Shown here one piece after another: positions 9,698 through 20,269 of a DNA stretch of 64,000 nt; the first letter of the stretch is position 1; each line of letters opens with the position of its first letter. The notes beneath the pieces are model-generated. The model made no database searches. It had not been told where the DNA came from and saw nothing but the letters and a program-made list of their open reading frames with translations. Source of the stretch: Gammaproteobacteria bacterium (lineage in GTDB: Bacteria > Pseudomonadota > Gammaproteobacteria > Steroidobacterales > Woeseiaceae). Location: NCBI GenBank assembly GCA_009937445.1, contig JAACFM010000006.1:1-64000 (forward strand), in the 5' to 3' direction. Position numbers and translations under genes: made by a program.

Positions 9698-10318
9698 TTG
9701 ATCCAGAGGGTCGGGAAAGTCGTGCATTGTACAGTTCGTCGGGGATCACAAGAAGTGCTGATTGTTGTAAACAAGCCCTACCAGGTGCTGTGTCAGTTCA
9801 CAGATCCCGACGGGCGGGCCACTTTGGCGGACTACGTGGACACCCCTGGCGTGTATCCTGCCGGCCGGCTGGACTACGACAGTGAGGGCCTGCTGCTGCT
9901 TACTGATGATGGTCGATTGCAGGCCCGGATCAGTCAGCCGAGGTCCAAAATTCAAAAACGATACTGGGCACAAGTTGAGGGCACGGCCACTGATGAGCAG
10001 CTCGGTAACCTGCAAAAAGGCGTCAAACTGAAAGATGGGATGGCCAAAGCGGTCTCCGCGAGACGCATTGAGGAACCCGCAGGACTCTGGGACCGTGACC
10101 CGCCCATTCGTTATCGCAAGAATGTGCCCGATAGCTGGATCGAGATCACCTTGTCGGAAGGTCGCAATCGTCAGGTGCGTCGCATGACTGCGGCGGTTGG
10201 GTTGCCGACGCTGCGGTTGGTTCGTTGTTCGGTGGGGCCCTGGTCGGTTGAGGGACTGGGGGTTGGCGAGTCCGTCAAGATGTCGACTGATGAGGCTTGG
10301 GGTGCTTTGGGGGCTTAG
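9698..10318 (+). CDS. rluE: 23S rRNA pseudouridine synthase of the RluE type
   Basis: [51 protein letters not shown]; a GTG at 9755 is an alternative start. Confidence 0.88.
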   Translation: MIQRVGKVVHCTVRRGSQEVLIVVNKPYQVLCQFTDPDGRATLADYVDTPGVYPAGRLDYDSEGLLLLTDDGRLQARISQPRSKIQKRYWAQVEGTATDEQLGNLQKGVKLKDGMAKAVSARRIEEPAGLWDRDPPIRYRKNVPDSWIEITLSEGRNRQVRRMTAAVGLPTLRLVRCSVGPWSVEGLGVGESVKMSTDEAWGALGA

Positions 10319-10360
10319 ACGGCTTTGGGGGCTTAAGCGGCCTGGCGGCCGCCGCTTCGC

Positions 10361-10386
10361 TTCGCGGCCATGGGCCGCTCCTACGT
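10361..10386 (-). repeat. REP-like palindromic element, copy A
   Basis: Reverse complement CGTAGGAGCGGCCCATGGCCGCGAA; shared core GTAGGA..AGCGGCC..GGCCGCGA with copy B at 13518-13543. Confidence 0.6.
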
Positions 10387-11736
10387 CGGTTTGTCGAGAC
10401 CTGATATTCGCATCGCGACTTCCATCGCTTGCTCGTAGTTGAGTCTGGGGTCTACTGTCGATTTGTAGGATCGTGCAAGGTCGGTGTCCGTCAGGCCACG
10501 CGCGCCTCCGGTGCATTCGGTGACGTTTTCGCCGGTCAGCTCCAAATGCACGCCGCCAAGGTGACTCCCCATTGACTCGTGCACTTTGAATGATGCCTCG
10601 AGCTCTCCAATAACGTTGTCGAAACGACGTGTCTTCGTGCCGTCCGAGGTGCTTTCAGTGTTGCCGTGCATAGGGTCACAAACCCAGAGAACCTGTGCGC
10701 CCATCTCTTTCACGATGCGGATCATTTCCGGCAGATGTTCCTGAACGGATTTCGCGCCGAAGCGATGAATCAGCGTCAGCCGGCCCGGATCATTATTCGG
10801 GTTTAAGGTCTCGACGATGCCTTGCAGCCACTCCCGGGTCATTCCGGGGCCGATTTTGACGCCAACCGGATTGGATATGCCGCGGAAATACTCGATATGA
10901 GCACCGTCCAGCTGCGCCGTGCGCATGCCGATCCACGGAAAATGCGTCGTCAGGTTGTACCAGCGCTCGCGACGATCAAGATACCGTGTTTGGGCCTGCT
11001 CATAATGCAGATGCAAGCCCTCATGGGCAGCGTAGATATCCGCTCGTTGCGTTCTGTGAAACTGCCGCCCTGAAACGGTCTCAAGAAAATCCAGCGAGTC
11101 GGAAATCGATGCAACGATGGCGCGATATTCCGACGCCGCCGAGGAGTGCCCTACCCAATCCAGGTCCCAGTATTCCGGGTGATGCAAATCAGCAAAACCG
11201 CCGTCGATCAGTGAGCGGACGAAATTCAGCGTCAGCGACGCTCTTTCATAGCCACGCAGGATCATTTGCGGGTCCGGAATGCGTTCATCTGCTGTAAAAC
11301 CGCTGCGATTGACCAAGTCGCCACGGAAACTGGGCAGTGTCACACCGTCCCGCGTTTCCGTATCAGCCGAACGCGGTTTCGCGTATTGCCCGGCCATCCG
11401 TCCAACCCGTATTACCGGTTTTTTCATCCCGTAAATCATGACGAGACTCATCTGCAGCAGTATTTTGAGCTTCGCGACGATGTTCTCCGATGTGCACTCA
11501 TCGAACGTCTCCGCGCAATCACCGCCCTGCAACACAAAAGCCTCACCGCGTTGCGCTTTGGCAAAGTGCGCCTTGAGAGCGTCGACCTCCCAGGACGTCG
11601 TCAGCGGCGGCAGGCGGCTTAGATCGGCGATGGCTCTGTCGAGTGCGGCCTTATCCGGATAGGACGCCTGCTGCGACGCCTCTTTGCTCTGCCAGCTCGC
11701 GGGATGCCAATCGGTTTTCGGTACGGATCTGCTCAC
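10381..11736 (-). CDS. Class II 3-deoxy-7-phosphoheptulonate synthase
   Basis: [82 protein letters not shown]. Confidence 0.93.
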   Translation of the reverse strand: MSRSVPKTDWHPASWQSKEASQQASYPDKAALDRAIADLSRLPPLTTSWEVDALKAHFAKAQRGEAFVLQGGDCAETFDECTSENIVAKLKILLQMSLVMIYGMKKPVIRVGRMAGQYAKPRSADTETRDGVTLPSFRGDLVNRSGFTADERIPDPQMILRGYERASLTLNFVRSLIDGGFADLHHPEYWDLDWVGHSSAASEYRAIVASISDSLDFLETVSGRQFHRTQRADIYAAHEGLHLHYEQAQTRYLDRRERWYNLTTHFPWIGMRTAQLDGAHIEYFRGISNPVGVKIGPGMTREWLQGIVETLNPNNDPGRLTLIHRFGAKSVQEHLPEMIRIVKEMGAQVLWVCDPMHGNTESTSDGTKTRRFDNVIGELEASFKVHESMGSHLGGVHLELTGENVTECTGGARGLTDTDLARSYKSTVDPRLNYEQAMEVAMRISGLDKPT

Positions 11737-11997
11737 GTTTTTAGTTCTTCTCGGTTTGCGGTGACCGGCAACGTGCCGGTCTGGAAACGCGGACTATGCC
11801 ACGGGTCGATTTTGGGCTCAAAAGTTTCTTGTGCAATCAACGGTTTATACAGGCTTTTTCAGGAAGCTTCAGGCTCTCGCCACGATCTCTGTCAAAGCTG
11901 TTGTTTTCGCAACATATTTTGTGTTTCATCAATTGACACAAGTGTGGAAAGCTGGCCACGACATTGGCACAATGCGCGCCGACCTAGGAGCATAAAG

Positions 11998-13521
11998 ATG
12001 AATGAAATTCTTGAACGGCTGGGCCTTAGCTCAGTCAACGACGGTACCTGGTTTGGTGCCGAATCACGCAGCGACGAATCAGCACCTTTGATTTCATGCA
12101 CCAACCCGTCAACAGACGAGCTTATCGCGAGCGTTCGAGCTACGACCATGCAACAGTACGAGGAAGTCATTACGGCAGCGCAAGAGTCGTTCCTCATCTG
12201 GCGCAACGTGCCCGCCCCGGTTCGCGGCGACGCTGTGCGCAACATTGCTATTGCATTGCGTAAACACAAAGACGCACTTGGCAGCCTCGTGGCACTCGAG
12301 AATGGCAAAATCAAGGCCGAGGGTGGCGGCGAAGTTCAGGAGATGATTGATATCGCCGACTTTGCGGTTGGCCAGTCTCGCATGATGTACGGCCGCACGA
12401 TGCACTCGGAGCGTCCGCAGCACCGCATGTACGAACAATGGCATCCGCTGGGTCTTGTTGGCACGATATCGGCGTTTAACTTTCCAGTTGCGGTGTACGC
12501 CTGGAACGCCTGCATTGCTGCGGTCTGCGGCAACGTCAACATCTGGAAGCCGTCTCACAATACGGCACTGTGTGGCGTCGCCGTGCAGAAGATCATCAAC
12601 GAAGCACTCGAGGGGATGGATCTGCCGCCGGTGTTCTTCCTGGTCAACGGAGAGCCAGGCTCACATGACCTGGCCAACACCTTTGTCGAAGACAAACGCG
12701 TCAATCTGATTTCTTTCACCGGTTCAACCTGGGTTGGCCGCGGCGTTGGCGAACGGCTTGCGACTCGCATGGGCAAATGCGTGCTCGAACTCGGCGGCAA
12801 TAATGCAATCATCGTCGATGAGCATGCCAACCTCGACCTCGCCATTCCGTCGATCGTCTTCGGCGCCGTCGGGACAGCCGGGCAACGGTGCACGTCGACA
12901 CGACGCGTCATCGTGCATCGCTCGCGCTTCGAGGAAGTAAAAAATACGCTGGTCAAAGCCTATGGCCAGGTGCGTATCGGTGATCCACTCGATCCCGACA
13001 CTTTGATGGGCCCACTGATCAACGATGCGGCGGTAAGAACCGTTGAAGCGGCATGCGAATCAGTCCGCGAAGCCGGTGGCGAGATTCTGTGTGGCGGCGA
13101 GCGCATCGACGGACCTGGAAACTTCATCACACCTGCGATCGCGGTGGTGCAGAATGACTGGGAGATCGTGCAACACGAGACTTTCGGTCCGATCCTGTAC
13201 CTGATCCAGTTTGATACGCTCGACGAAGCTATCGCGCTGCAAAATGGCGTCGTACAGGGTCTATCGTCGTCGATCTTCACCGATAGTGTGCAGAATGCGG
13301 AGTACTTCCTTTCTGCAGGTGGTTCGGATTGCGGTATCGCCAATGTGAATATCGGTACCTCTGGCGCCGAGATCGGTGGTGCATTTGGCGGAGAGAAGGA
13401 AACAGGCGGCGGTCGCGAAGCCGGCAGTGACGCATGGAAGGCCTACATGCGCCGTCAAACCAATACGATTAACTGGGGCAAGGATTTGCCGCTTGCTCAG
13501 GGCATCAACTTCGATCTGTAG
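11998..13521 (+). CDS. Aldehyde dehydrogenase, family 7 (antiquitin-like; aminoadipate semialdehyde/piperideine-6-carboxylate dehydrogenase type)
   Basis: [10 protein letters not shown] start; ITAFNFPVA-like [44 protein letters not shown]. Confidence 0.88.
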   Translation: MNEILERLGLSSVNDGTWFGAESRSDESAPLISCTNPSTDELIASVRATTMQQYEEVITAAQESFLIWRNVPAPVRGDAVRNIAIALRKHKDALGSLVALENGKIKAEGGGEVQEMIDIADFAVGQSRMMYGRTMHSERPQHRMYEQWHPLGLVGTISAFNFPVAVYAWNACIAAVCGNVNIWKPSHNTALCGVAVQKIINEALEGMDLPPVFFLVNGEPGSHDLANTFVEDKRVNLISFTGSTWVGRGVGERLATRMGKCVLELGGNNAIIVDEHANLDLAIPSIVFGAVGTAGQRCTSTRRVIVHRSRFEEVKNTLVKAYGQVRIGDPLDPDTLMGPLINDAAVRTVEAACESVREAGGEILCGGERIDGPGNFITPAIAVVQNDWEIVQHETFGPILYLIQFDTLDEAIALQNGVVQGLSSSIFTDSVQNAEYFLSAGGSDCGIANVNIGTSGAEIGGAFGGEKETGGGREAGSDAWKAYMRRQTNTINWGKDLPLAQGINFDL

Positions 13522-13543
13522 GAGGAGCGGCCCCAGGCCGCGA
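13518..13543 (+). repeat. REP-like palindromic element, copy B
   Basis: GTAGGAGGAGCGGCCCCAGGCCGCGA; same core as the 10361-10386 element. Confidence 0.55.
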
Positions 13544-13554
13544 CAGAAAGTCGC

Positions 13555-14037
13555 TCAGGTACTCTCAAACCGATTTTCGGCGCGGTTCTTTCGGACTGCG
13601 CCGGCTTCGAACACTTGTCCGCTCATCGATATATAGACACCCGGCTTTGCGATCTGAACCGTTGCAACCGCCATTCCCACATTGAATACGGCATCGGTTG
13701 TCCTGAAGCGGCCCGGTGTTAGCGCGCCGGTCAATACAACCGTCTTTCCGTCCAAACCGCTGAGTGCGCTGGCGGTGTCGGACATAGTATCGGTGCCGTG
13801 CGTGATCACGTAGTGCGTCGCATCATCCGATTCAATGTACTCCCGCAAATGCTTTCGATCGGCATCATCAATCTCCAGGCTGTCTTTCTGGAACAGGGAA
13901 ACGACGTCGTATTCAAAATCAACGAGGCCCTCAGTCAGGATGTGTTCCACGACAGACTCCCCGACCTCGAATTGACTCAAAGCGTCGAAGTAAATTTTAT
14001 CGATGGTCCCACCGGTAGTGATAAATCGTATGTGCAC
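13555..14037 (-). CDS. Standalone asparaginase N-terminal-domain protein
   Basis: ITTGGTIDKIY and VITHGTDTMSDTAS motifs in a 160-codon ORF without the C-terminal asparaginase domain. Confidence 0.8.
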   Translation of the reverse strand: MHIRFITTGGTIDKIYFDALSQFEVGESVVEHILTEGLVDFEYDVVSLFQKDSLEIDDADRKHLREYIESDDATHYVITHGTDTMSDTASALSGLDGKTVVLTGALTPGRFRTTDAVFNVGMAVATVQIAKPGVYISMSGQVFEAGAVRKNRAENRFEST

Positions 14038-14040
14038 TAG

Positions 14041-15423
14041 TTAGGAATCCGACTTGGCCGATGAAATCGGCGGAATCGAGACTGTAATCTCCGCGCCGCC
14101 GCTTTTCGACTGTTTAATGGACAGTTGCCCACCATAAGAAGCGGCGATGTCTTTCACAACGGCCAACCCGATACCATGACCGGGCGTTGATTCGTCCAGA
14201 CGCATGCCCCTTTGCAGTAACGCATCTGCAGCGTCCTGAGGAATACCCGGACCGTCATCCGCAACGGTCAGCACCATCCCGCTCGCGATCGCTCGACCAC
14301 TCGCAGACGGCACAATACTGATCCGCACATTTTTATTGCACCACTTGCAGGCGTTGTCGAGCAGGTTCCCGGCCAATTCCAAAAAGTCACCCGTATCACC
14401 CCGGAACTGCATATCAGGCTGCACGTTTACCTCAAAAACCGGGCTCTTGTCGTGATACACCTTTTTCAGCCCATCGATCAGGCGTGTGACTTCCTTTTCA
14501 ACGTGAACGGTTTTAAGCACCAGCTTGTCGGCGACCGGCGATGCGGGTTTGCGCAACTGGTAACGAACGATCTCGTCCATGCGATCAATCTGTTCGTCAA
14601 ATCGAGCCCCAAACTCATCACGGTTATCGCTACTCAATAACGCACGCATTGCCGCGAGCGGCGTTTTCAGACTGTGTGCAAGATTATCGAGTGTGAACCG
14701 GTAGCGGTCTGAGCGGGCGCGTTCGCTGTCAATCAGAAGATTCAGGTTGCGTGCAACGCCGATCAGTTCAGTGGGAAACCGGTCCGAGAGTGACGTGCGA
14801 TCACCTCCTTCAATCTCGCCAATTTCAGTTTCGATTTTTCGCAGTGGCTTCATCAGTCCACGCAGCAAAAATGAAAACGCCAGTAACATCGTCGCTGCAA
14901 TAGCGGCAAACCAGCCAAACAACTGACCGCGGAAACCGGCAATTTGCGCATTAAATGAGTCCAGGCTCTCCGCAACCTTGAAGACATAGGACTTTGAATT
15001 GCCGTTTTCAAACTCCCATTCGACCGCAAGACTCAAGGTCAGGAGCGGCGTCCCGTCGAGCAAAGATTCTCTTGCGAACAGGTGATTGCCGAGCACCGGG
15101 ATGACGCCTTCTGGAATCTCAAGCCCCAACGCCGATTTGGATCGCCACAACACCTCTCCGTCGGCCTTTCTGAGCTCGCCGTACAAACCGGAGCCGATTT
15201 GGCCGAAGCGAGGTTCCCTGAGCCTGTCAGGTAACGCCAGTTCAGATGCGTCATTCGGTTCTGCCGCGCCCAGTAACGCAACGAGGTGACCGTCCAGAAT
15301 ATCGCGGCGCGCTTGTTCTCCAGCTTCTGTAAAGGCCGTATCAAGTACGGCAATGGTTACACCAAAGAAAAGCAGCAGCAGGACGCTGACGGAGATCAGT
15401 AGCCGACTGCTAAGCGAGTACAT
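14041..15423 (-). CDS. PhoQ-like sensor histidine kinase
   Basis: Two transmembrane segments, HAMP-like region, DNLAHSLKTPLAAMRALL H-box, LDNACKW N-box, DDGPGIP. Confidence 0.9.
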   Translation of the reverse strand: MYSLSSRLLISVSVLLLLFFGVTIAVLDTAFTEAGEQARRDILDGHLVALLGAAEPNDASELALPDRLREPRFGQIGSGLYGELRKADGEVLWRSKSALGLEIPEGVIPVLGNHLFARESLLDGTPLLTLSLAVEWEFENGNSKSYVFKVAESLDSFNAQIAGFRGQLFGWFAAIAATMLLAFSFLLRGLMKPLRKIETEIGEIEGGDRTSLSDRFPTELIGVARNLNLLIDSERARSDRYRFTLDNLAHSLKTPLAAMRALLSSDNRDEFGARFDEQIDRMDEIVRYQLRKPASPVADKLVLKTVHVEKEVTRLIDGLKKVYHDKSPVFEVNVQPDMQFRGDTGDFLELAGNLLDNACKWCNKNVRISIVPSASGRAIASGMVLTVADDGPGIPQDAADALLQRGMRLDESTPGHGIGLAVVKDIAASYGGQLSIKQSKSGGAEITVSIPPISSAKSDS

Positions 15424-15431
15424 GGATCAAC

Positions 15432-16118
15432 CTAGTCCGACTGATTACGCTCCAGCGCGAAGCGATAGCCGCGGCCGCGTAGCGTTTCGATAGGCTTAAT
15501 GGTGTTGTCCGGGTCCATCTTTTTACGCAAGCGGCCAATGAATACCTCGATGACGTTGCTGTCACGCTCGAAGTCCTGATCATATAGGCGATCGGTCAGC
15601 TCTGCTTTGGATATGACCTGCCCGGCACGAACCGTCAGGTACTCAATAATCTTGTACTCGAAACTCGTCAGCTCCAGCACTTCGCCGTTGACCTTGAGTT
15701 CCTGTCGCGACATGTCCAGCGAAACAGGGCCAGCATCAAGCTGCGAAGAAGCCCACCCGCCGCTGCGGCGCAACAACGCGTTCACTCTCGCGCTCACTTC
15801 TTCAAAATGAAACGGTTTTACAACGTAGTCATCGGCGCCCGCGCTGAGGCCATCGACCTTGTCTTCCCAGCGGTCGCGAGCGGTCAAAATCAGGATCGGG
15901 TAGGTCTTGCCCGCGGCCCGGACGCGACGAATAATCTCGAGCCCGGAGATCTCCGGCAAGCCCAGGTCGATGATCGCCAGGTCAATTGGATACTCCTCTG
16001 CGAAATACAGGCCTTCTTTACCGTCAGCGGCCTGTTCCACAGCGAAGCCGGCGTCACCAAGCTTCTGTGCCAGCGTCTCGCGCAGCGTGTCGTCGTCTTC
16101 TATTACCAGTAATCGCAT
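15432..16118 (-). CDS. PhoP-like OmpR-family response regulator
   Basis: MRLLVIEDDDTLRETLAQKL, DLAIIDLGLPEISG, winged-helix C-terminus ERDSNVIEVFIGRLRKKM. Confidence 0.93.
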   Translation of the reverse strand: MRLLVIEDDDTLRETLAQKLGDAGFAVEQAADGKEGLYFAEEYPIDLAIIDLGLPEISGLEIIRRVRAAGKTYPILILTARDRWEDKVDGLSAGADDYVVKPFHFEEVSARVNALLRRSGGWASSQLDAGPVSLDMSRQELKVNGEVLELTSFEYKIIEYLTVRAGQVISKAELTDRLYDQDFERDSNVIEVFIGRLRKKMDPDNTIKPIETLRGRGYRFALERNQSD

Positions 16119-16140
16119 GTTCCCGTCCCTCGTCTAAGGG

Positions 16141-16449
16141 TTAGCGCCGACGGCCATTGACCTTGTGAGTCTTGACCTTGCCATCCGTGGTGAGAACTTT
16201 GATGTGATGCACTTCGCGGCCACCCTGAACTCGTGTTTCCGCACTGACAACCTTGCCACCGGTCTTTCTGCGAACCGATTCGATAGCTTGGGACAGCGTC
16301 ATTCCATCGGACTGCACGACCCGGTATTCGGCGTCGGCCTGATACTGGACGTGCTGCTCTTTCAGAGCCTCCTCCAGTTCAAAAGCGGATGCCGGCCCCG
16401 GCAGGCAAGCCGCCGCAACGAGGATCAGCAATGTCAGTAGCATTCGCAT
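16141..16449 (-). CDS. Small exported PepSY-like protein
   Basis: Signal peptide MRMLLTLLILVAAACLPGPASA; TLSQAIESVRRKTGGKVVSAETRVQGGREVHHIKVLTTDGKV. The ORF extends to 16497. Confidence 0.7.
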   Translation of the reverse strand: MRMLLTLLILVAAACLPGPASAFELEEALKEQHVQYQADAEYRVVQSDGMTLSQAIESVRRKTGGKVVSAETRVQGGREVHHIKVLTTDGKVKTHKVNGRRR

Positions 16450-16512
16450 ATCCCAAGTGTGGTACGACGTGCGATCGATTGCAACGCAGGCTGTCACATC
16501 AAGTCTCCTGGC

Positions 16513-17085
16513 CTACCCGGCCGGCCGAACGTCAACCCGAACCCGAATCTTCCTACCCGGGTCATAAGGCATTTCGGTCTGGTATTTCTGGCCATGATAG
16601 CGGTAGGTAACCCGATAACCATCAATGCGTTCCTCACGGCGCTCCTGGTAGCTGGTCTTGCATCGTTCGACGGGCCGCCCGTGGCGCTCGACCCCATAGT
16701 CATCGCCGTTACGTCGGCGCGCTGAATCGCTACCAACGGCTGCCCCAATCAGGCTGCCCGCGACGGTGGCTGCATCATTTCCGCGCCCACTGCCAAACTG
16801 GTGCCCAATGACGCCGCCAATAACAGCACCCAGCAGCGTACCGCCGCTGGTTCCGCGTGCTCGCCGATCAACCGAGTAATAGTGCATCTCCTCCCAACAT
16901 TCACGCACAGGAGTCGATACGGTCACATAGTTAATGATCGGTTGGCTAGATATGACCGGAGCATAGTCGTACATGGCACGGTCATTGCGCGCGGTACGGT
17001 AGTCATGGTCAGCCAAAGCGCTTGCAGAGGTTCCGATAAGCATCGCTGCGGACGCCAGGGCTGCGAGTTTCGGTTTACTGTTCAT
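16513..17085 (-). CDS. Glycine-zipper 2TM-domain outer-membrane-type protein
   Basis: Signal peptide; GGTLLGAVIGGVIGHQFGSGRGNDAATVAGSLIGAAVGSD; probable ATG at 17085. Confidence 0.8.
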   Translation of the reverse strand: MNSKPKLAALASAAMLIGTSASALADHDYRTARNDRAMYDYAPVISSQPIINYVTVSTPVRECWEEMHYYSVDRRARGTSGGTLLGAVIGGVIGHQFGSGRGNDAATVAGSLIGAAVGSDSARRRNGDDYGVERHGRPVERCKTSYQERREERIDGYRVTYRYHGQKYQTEMPYDPGRKIRVRVDVRPAG

Positions 17086-17283
17086 TGTCTTGTCCTTTGT
17101 CTGTCTCATTTGACTGACCTTTTGCCAGCCTGGGGACAAGATTACGGAAGTGGCAATGAACCGTTGCTGAACGTGAGGAGGCGTTTGCTGGAGCGATTCA
17201 GGGGAATTTTCGATGTTCTGGATTGCCAGATGGATCGCTGTTAACTTTAACGTTCCTCTGGCGCTTCTTCGAGAGACGACTCT

Positions 17284-18816
17284 ATGAGAGCTTTTCTGGC
17301 CACAGCATTGGCATCCCTGTTGATAGTCAACCCCGCATGCGCTGACGAAACCGAGGCCGAAGCGGGGAAAAAGCCCGAGAATACTGGAGTTCCAGCCGCT
17401 ACGGCCTTTATCACAAGGCACTCGGGCCAGTTTAATGGCGAAAAAGTCGAGTATGTTGCAACCGCGGGCGAGACCTATCTAGAAGACAAGGACGGTAAGC
17501 CAAAGGCCGCCGTTTTTACGTTCGCGTATACCAAAACCAATCTGGACAAGGATGAAATACGGCCAGTTACGTTCGTCTGGAACGGCGGGCCCGGGTCCGC
17601 GTCGCTTTGGTTGCACATGGGAACTTTCGGTCCAAAACGCATCTCCGTACCGAGCGATGCCGGCCGCCCGGGCAACCCGCCCTATCCGATAATCAGTGCG
17701 CCAGAAACGATTCTCGACGTGACCGACCTTGTATTCGTTGACCCGGTTGGTACGGGCTTTTCCCGGGCATTGGGAGAACATGAAGGCATAGAGTTTTGGG
17801 GATTATACGAAGATGCCAACTCCATCTCCGAGTTCATCCGCGACTGGGTTACCGCCAACGGGCGATGGAATTCTCCGAAATTCCTGCTCGGCGAGAGTTT
17901 TGGAACGACGCGTGCCGCTGCCGTCGCCAATATTCTTGAAGTCGAAATGATGATGAGCCTGAACGGGATTATTTTCATATCTCAGGCTCTCGATTACGCC
18001 GGATCCTCGCCTTATGTTGCGGACAACCTGACCTCATTCGTTACCTATCTGCCCACCATGGCAGCGGCGGCTCACTATCATGGAAAAGTTCATCCCGCGC
18101 CTGACAATCTTGAGGAATTTGTACAGGAAGCACGTGATTTTGCGGTTGATGAGTTACTGCCCGCTCTGTTTAAAGGCAATACTCTTGATCCTCTGGCCCG
18201 AGCCGAGCTGCGCAACAGACTCGCCTATTTCACAGGACTGCAGCCCGACTACATCGAACGTGCGGATCTGCGCATAAACGGGTTTCGATTTGCGAAGGAA
18301 CTGCTGCGCGACCAGGGCCTCGCAATCGGATTATTGGACGCTCGTTATACACGCGATGACGTCGACGACTTGACCGCAAATGCCGAAAGCGACGCCGCGA
18401 GCGACGCCATATCACCTGCTTTCAAGGCGGCACTGATGGATCACATGCGAACGAATCTTGGGGTCGATTGGGACCGTGTCTACCTGGCGCCTGCGGATGA
18501 TGAACTCAGTCAAAACTGGCGCTGGAGAACGGTGCCGGATGGCGAGGCCTGGGAGCCAATGCCTGTCAATACCGCTCGGGACCTCTCCAAAGTCTTACGG
18601 CTGAATCCGAGTCTCAAAGTTCTGGTCGCGTCGGGCTACTATGACCTGGTTACGCCGTTCTTCGATGCCGAATACACCTTGAATCGCCACTCCATAACTG
18701 CCGATCGCATTGCATACCGATACTACGGCGGCGGCCACATGATGTACGTCAACGAGCCGTCAAGGACCGCGCTGCTGCAAGACGTTCGGGAATTCGTTAC
18801 TGCACAATCGAAGTAG
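17284..18816 (+). CDS. S10 family serine carboxypeptidase-like protein
   Basis: FVWNGGPGSASLWLHMGTFGP, FVDPVGTGFSRA, LLGESFGTTRAAAVANIL, GGGHMMYVNEPS. Confidence 0.85.
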   Translation: MRAFLATALASLLIVNPACADETEAEAGKKPENTGVPAATAFITRHSGQFNGEKVEYVATAGETYLEDKDGKPKAAVFTFAYTKTNLDKDEIRPVTFVWNGGPGSASLWLHMGTFGPKRISVPSDAGRPGNPPYPIISAPETILDVTDLVFVDPVGTGFSRALGEHEGIEFWGLYEDANSISEFIRDWVTANGRWNSPKFLLGESFGTTRAAAVANILEVEMMMSLNGIIFISQALDYAGSSPYVADNLTSFVTYLPTMAAAAHYHGKVHPAPDNLEEFVQEARDFAVDELLPALFKGNTLDPLARAELRNRLAYFTGLQPDYIERADLRINGFRFAKELLRDQGLAIGLLDARYTRDDVDDLTANAESDAASDAISPAFKAALMDHMRTNLGVDWDRVYLAPADDELSQNWRWRTVPDGEAWEPMPVNTARDLSKVLRLNPSLKVLVASGYYDLVTPFFDAEYTLNRHSITADRIAYRYYGGGHMMYVNEPSRTALLQDVREFVTAQSK

Positions 18817-18835
18817 GTGTGATCAGCGAAGCGCT

Positions 18836-19615
18836 TTAACCCACTCGATCTTTCGCTTTGCGCCAAAAGGTCTCGAGCGTCTCGAGATTGAAGTCTCGAA
18901 AGCGTTTGCCCGATGCAGCGATCGCGCCCTCCATCTCGCGGAAGCGCCGCTCAAACTTGTAATTGGCGCCGGTCAGCGCTTTTTCGGGGTCAATATCGAG
19001 GTGTCTCGCAAGGTTTACGACAGCGAATAGCAGGTCGCCACACTCCTCTTCTGCGTGGTCCTGATTTCGTGAGCCCACCGCTTCCGCCAGTTCATCGAGT
19101 TCCTCGTGGATTTTTTCACGAACGCCCCGTTGGTCGGGCCAGTCGAATCCAACGCGGCTCGCTCTTTTGCCAAGTTTTTCGGCCCGTTTTAGCGCCGGCA
19201 ATGCCTTGGTAACGCCGGCCAGAGCGCTTTCATCGCTCGATTCCGAGCGTTCGAGTTCCTTGATTTGTTCCCAGCTACCGTCCTGCTTGCCGTGTGCACG
19301 CTGTTCCTCACTGCCAAAGACATGCGGATGACGCCGCACCATCTTCTCTGCGATACCACCGGCAACGTCCTCAAAGTCGAATAGTCCGGCCTCTTCGGCC
19401 ATGCGCGCATGGAAAACGACCTGCAACAGCAAATCGCCCAGCTCATCGCGCAGGTCCTCCATATTCCCGCGTTCGATCGCATCGGACACCTCGTAGGCCT
19501 CCTCAATGGTGTAAGGAGCGATTGAAGCGAAATCCTGCTCAACGTCCCAGGGACACCCGTTTTCAGGGTCCCGGAGGTTACGCATAACTTCAAGTAATTT
19601 ATTGATACTATCCAT
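18836..19615 (-). CDS. mazG: Nucleoside triphosphate pyrophosphohydrolase
   Basis: LRDPENGCPWDVEQDFASIAPYTIEEAYEVSDAIE, ELGDLLLQVVFHARMAEE. Confidence 0.93.
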   Translation of the reverse strand: MDSINKLLEVMRNLRDPENGCPWDVEQDFASIAPYTIEEAYEVSDAIERGNMEDLRDELGDLLLQVVFHARMAEEAGLFDFEDVAGGIAEKMVRRHPHVFGSEEQRAHGKQDGSWEQIKELERSESSDESALAGVTKALPALKRAEKLGKRASRVGFDWPDQRGVREKIHEELDELAEAVGSRNQDHAEEECGDLLFAVVNLARHLDIDPEKALTGANYKFERRFREMEGAIAASGKRFRDFNLETLETFWRKAKDRVG

Positions 19616-19618
19616 AAC

Positions 19619-20269
19619 TTATTGTTTTAATATCATTTTCCTCAATGACAATATCATGAATGCCGTTGCGCCCCAGATGCGCTCACCTTCCCAGTGAAAT
19701 TCGATCATGGGGATCTTTCTGTCCTCAGCCGCCCACTGTGTACGTACGTCATTGCCAGAATCCATCAAGAACGACAGTGGCACTTCAAAGGCATATTCCA
19801 CCTCTGTTTTATCGATACTAAGTTCCGAGTCAGCCGACACCATCCCAACCACCGGCGTGACCGCATAGCCGGTGATCGTTGGCATCGTATGCAGGTAGCC
19901 CATAACGGACACCTGATGAGAAGGGATTCCGACCTCCTCAAGAGTCTCCCGTAAGGCGGTAGCCTCAACATCCGCGTCATGCTCTTCCATGCGCCCGCCA
20001 GGAAAACTCACCTGGCCGGCATGATGTTTGAGCTCGGCAGATCGTTGCGTCAGCAGTACCGTCAACTCAGACGCTCGATCGATAATCGGGACCAGCACGC
20101 CTGCAGGCTTTAAGGTTCCCGAGAGTTGCTCTCTCATCGGTTCGGGCCAACGGGAGCTGCCCGGCGGCATAATTATATCGGCAGGACTCGAGGGCAGCTC
20201 CGTGCCCGCCAGACATGCCCTGATATGGTCCGACGTAAAAATCACGTCACCGCTAATGTTTGATACCAC
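19619..20269 (-). CDS. CoA pyrophosphatase-like Nudix hydrolase
   Basis: Nudix box region GGRMEEHDADVEATALRETLEEVGI; LTQRSAELKHHAGQVSFPGG typical of NudL. Confidence 0.85.
   Translation of the reverse strand: MVSNISGDVIFTSDHIRACLAGTELPSSPADIIMPPGSSRWPEPMREQLSGTLKPAGVLVPIIDRASELTVLLTQRSAELKHHAGQVSFPGGRMEEHDADVEATALRETLEEVGIPSHQVSVMGYLHTMPTITGYAVTPVVGMVSADSELSIDKTEVEYAFEVPLSFLMDSGNDVRTQWAAEDRKIPMIEFHWEGERIWGATAFMILSLRKMILKQ

Noticed and set aside
11704-11997. N-terminal extension of the aldehyde dehydrogenase ORF
   Set aside because: Cys/Arg-rich non-homologous extension; the protein clearly starts at [10 protein letters not shown] (11998).
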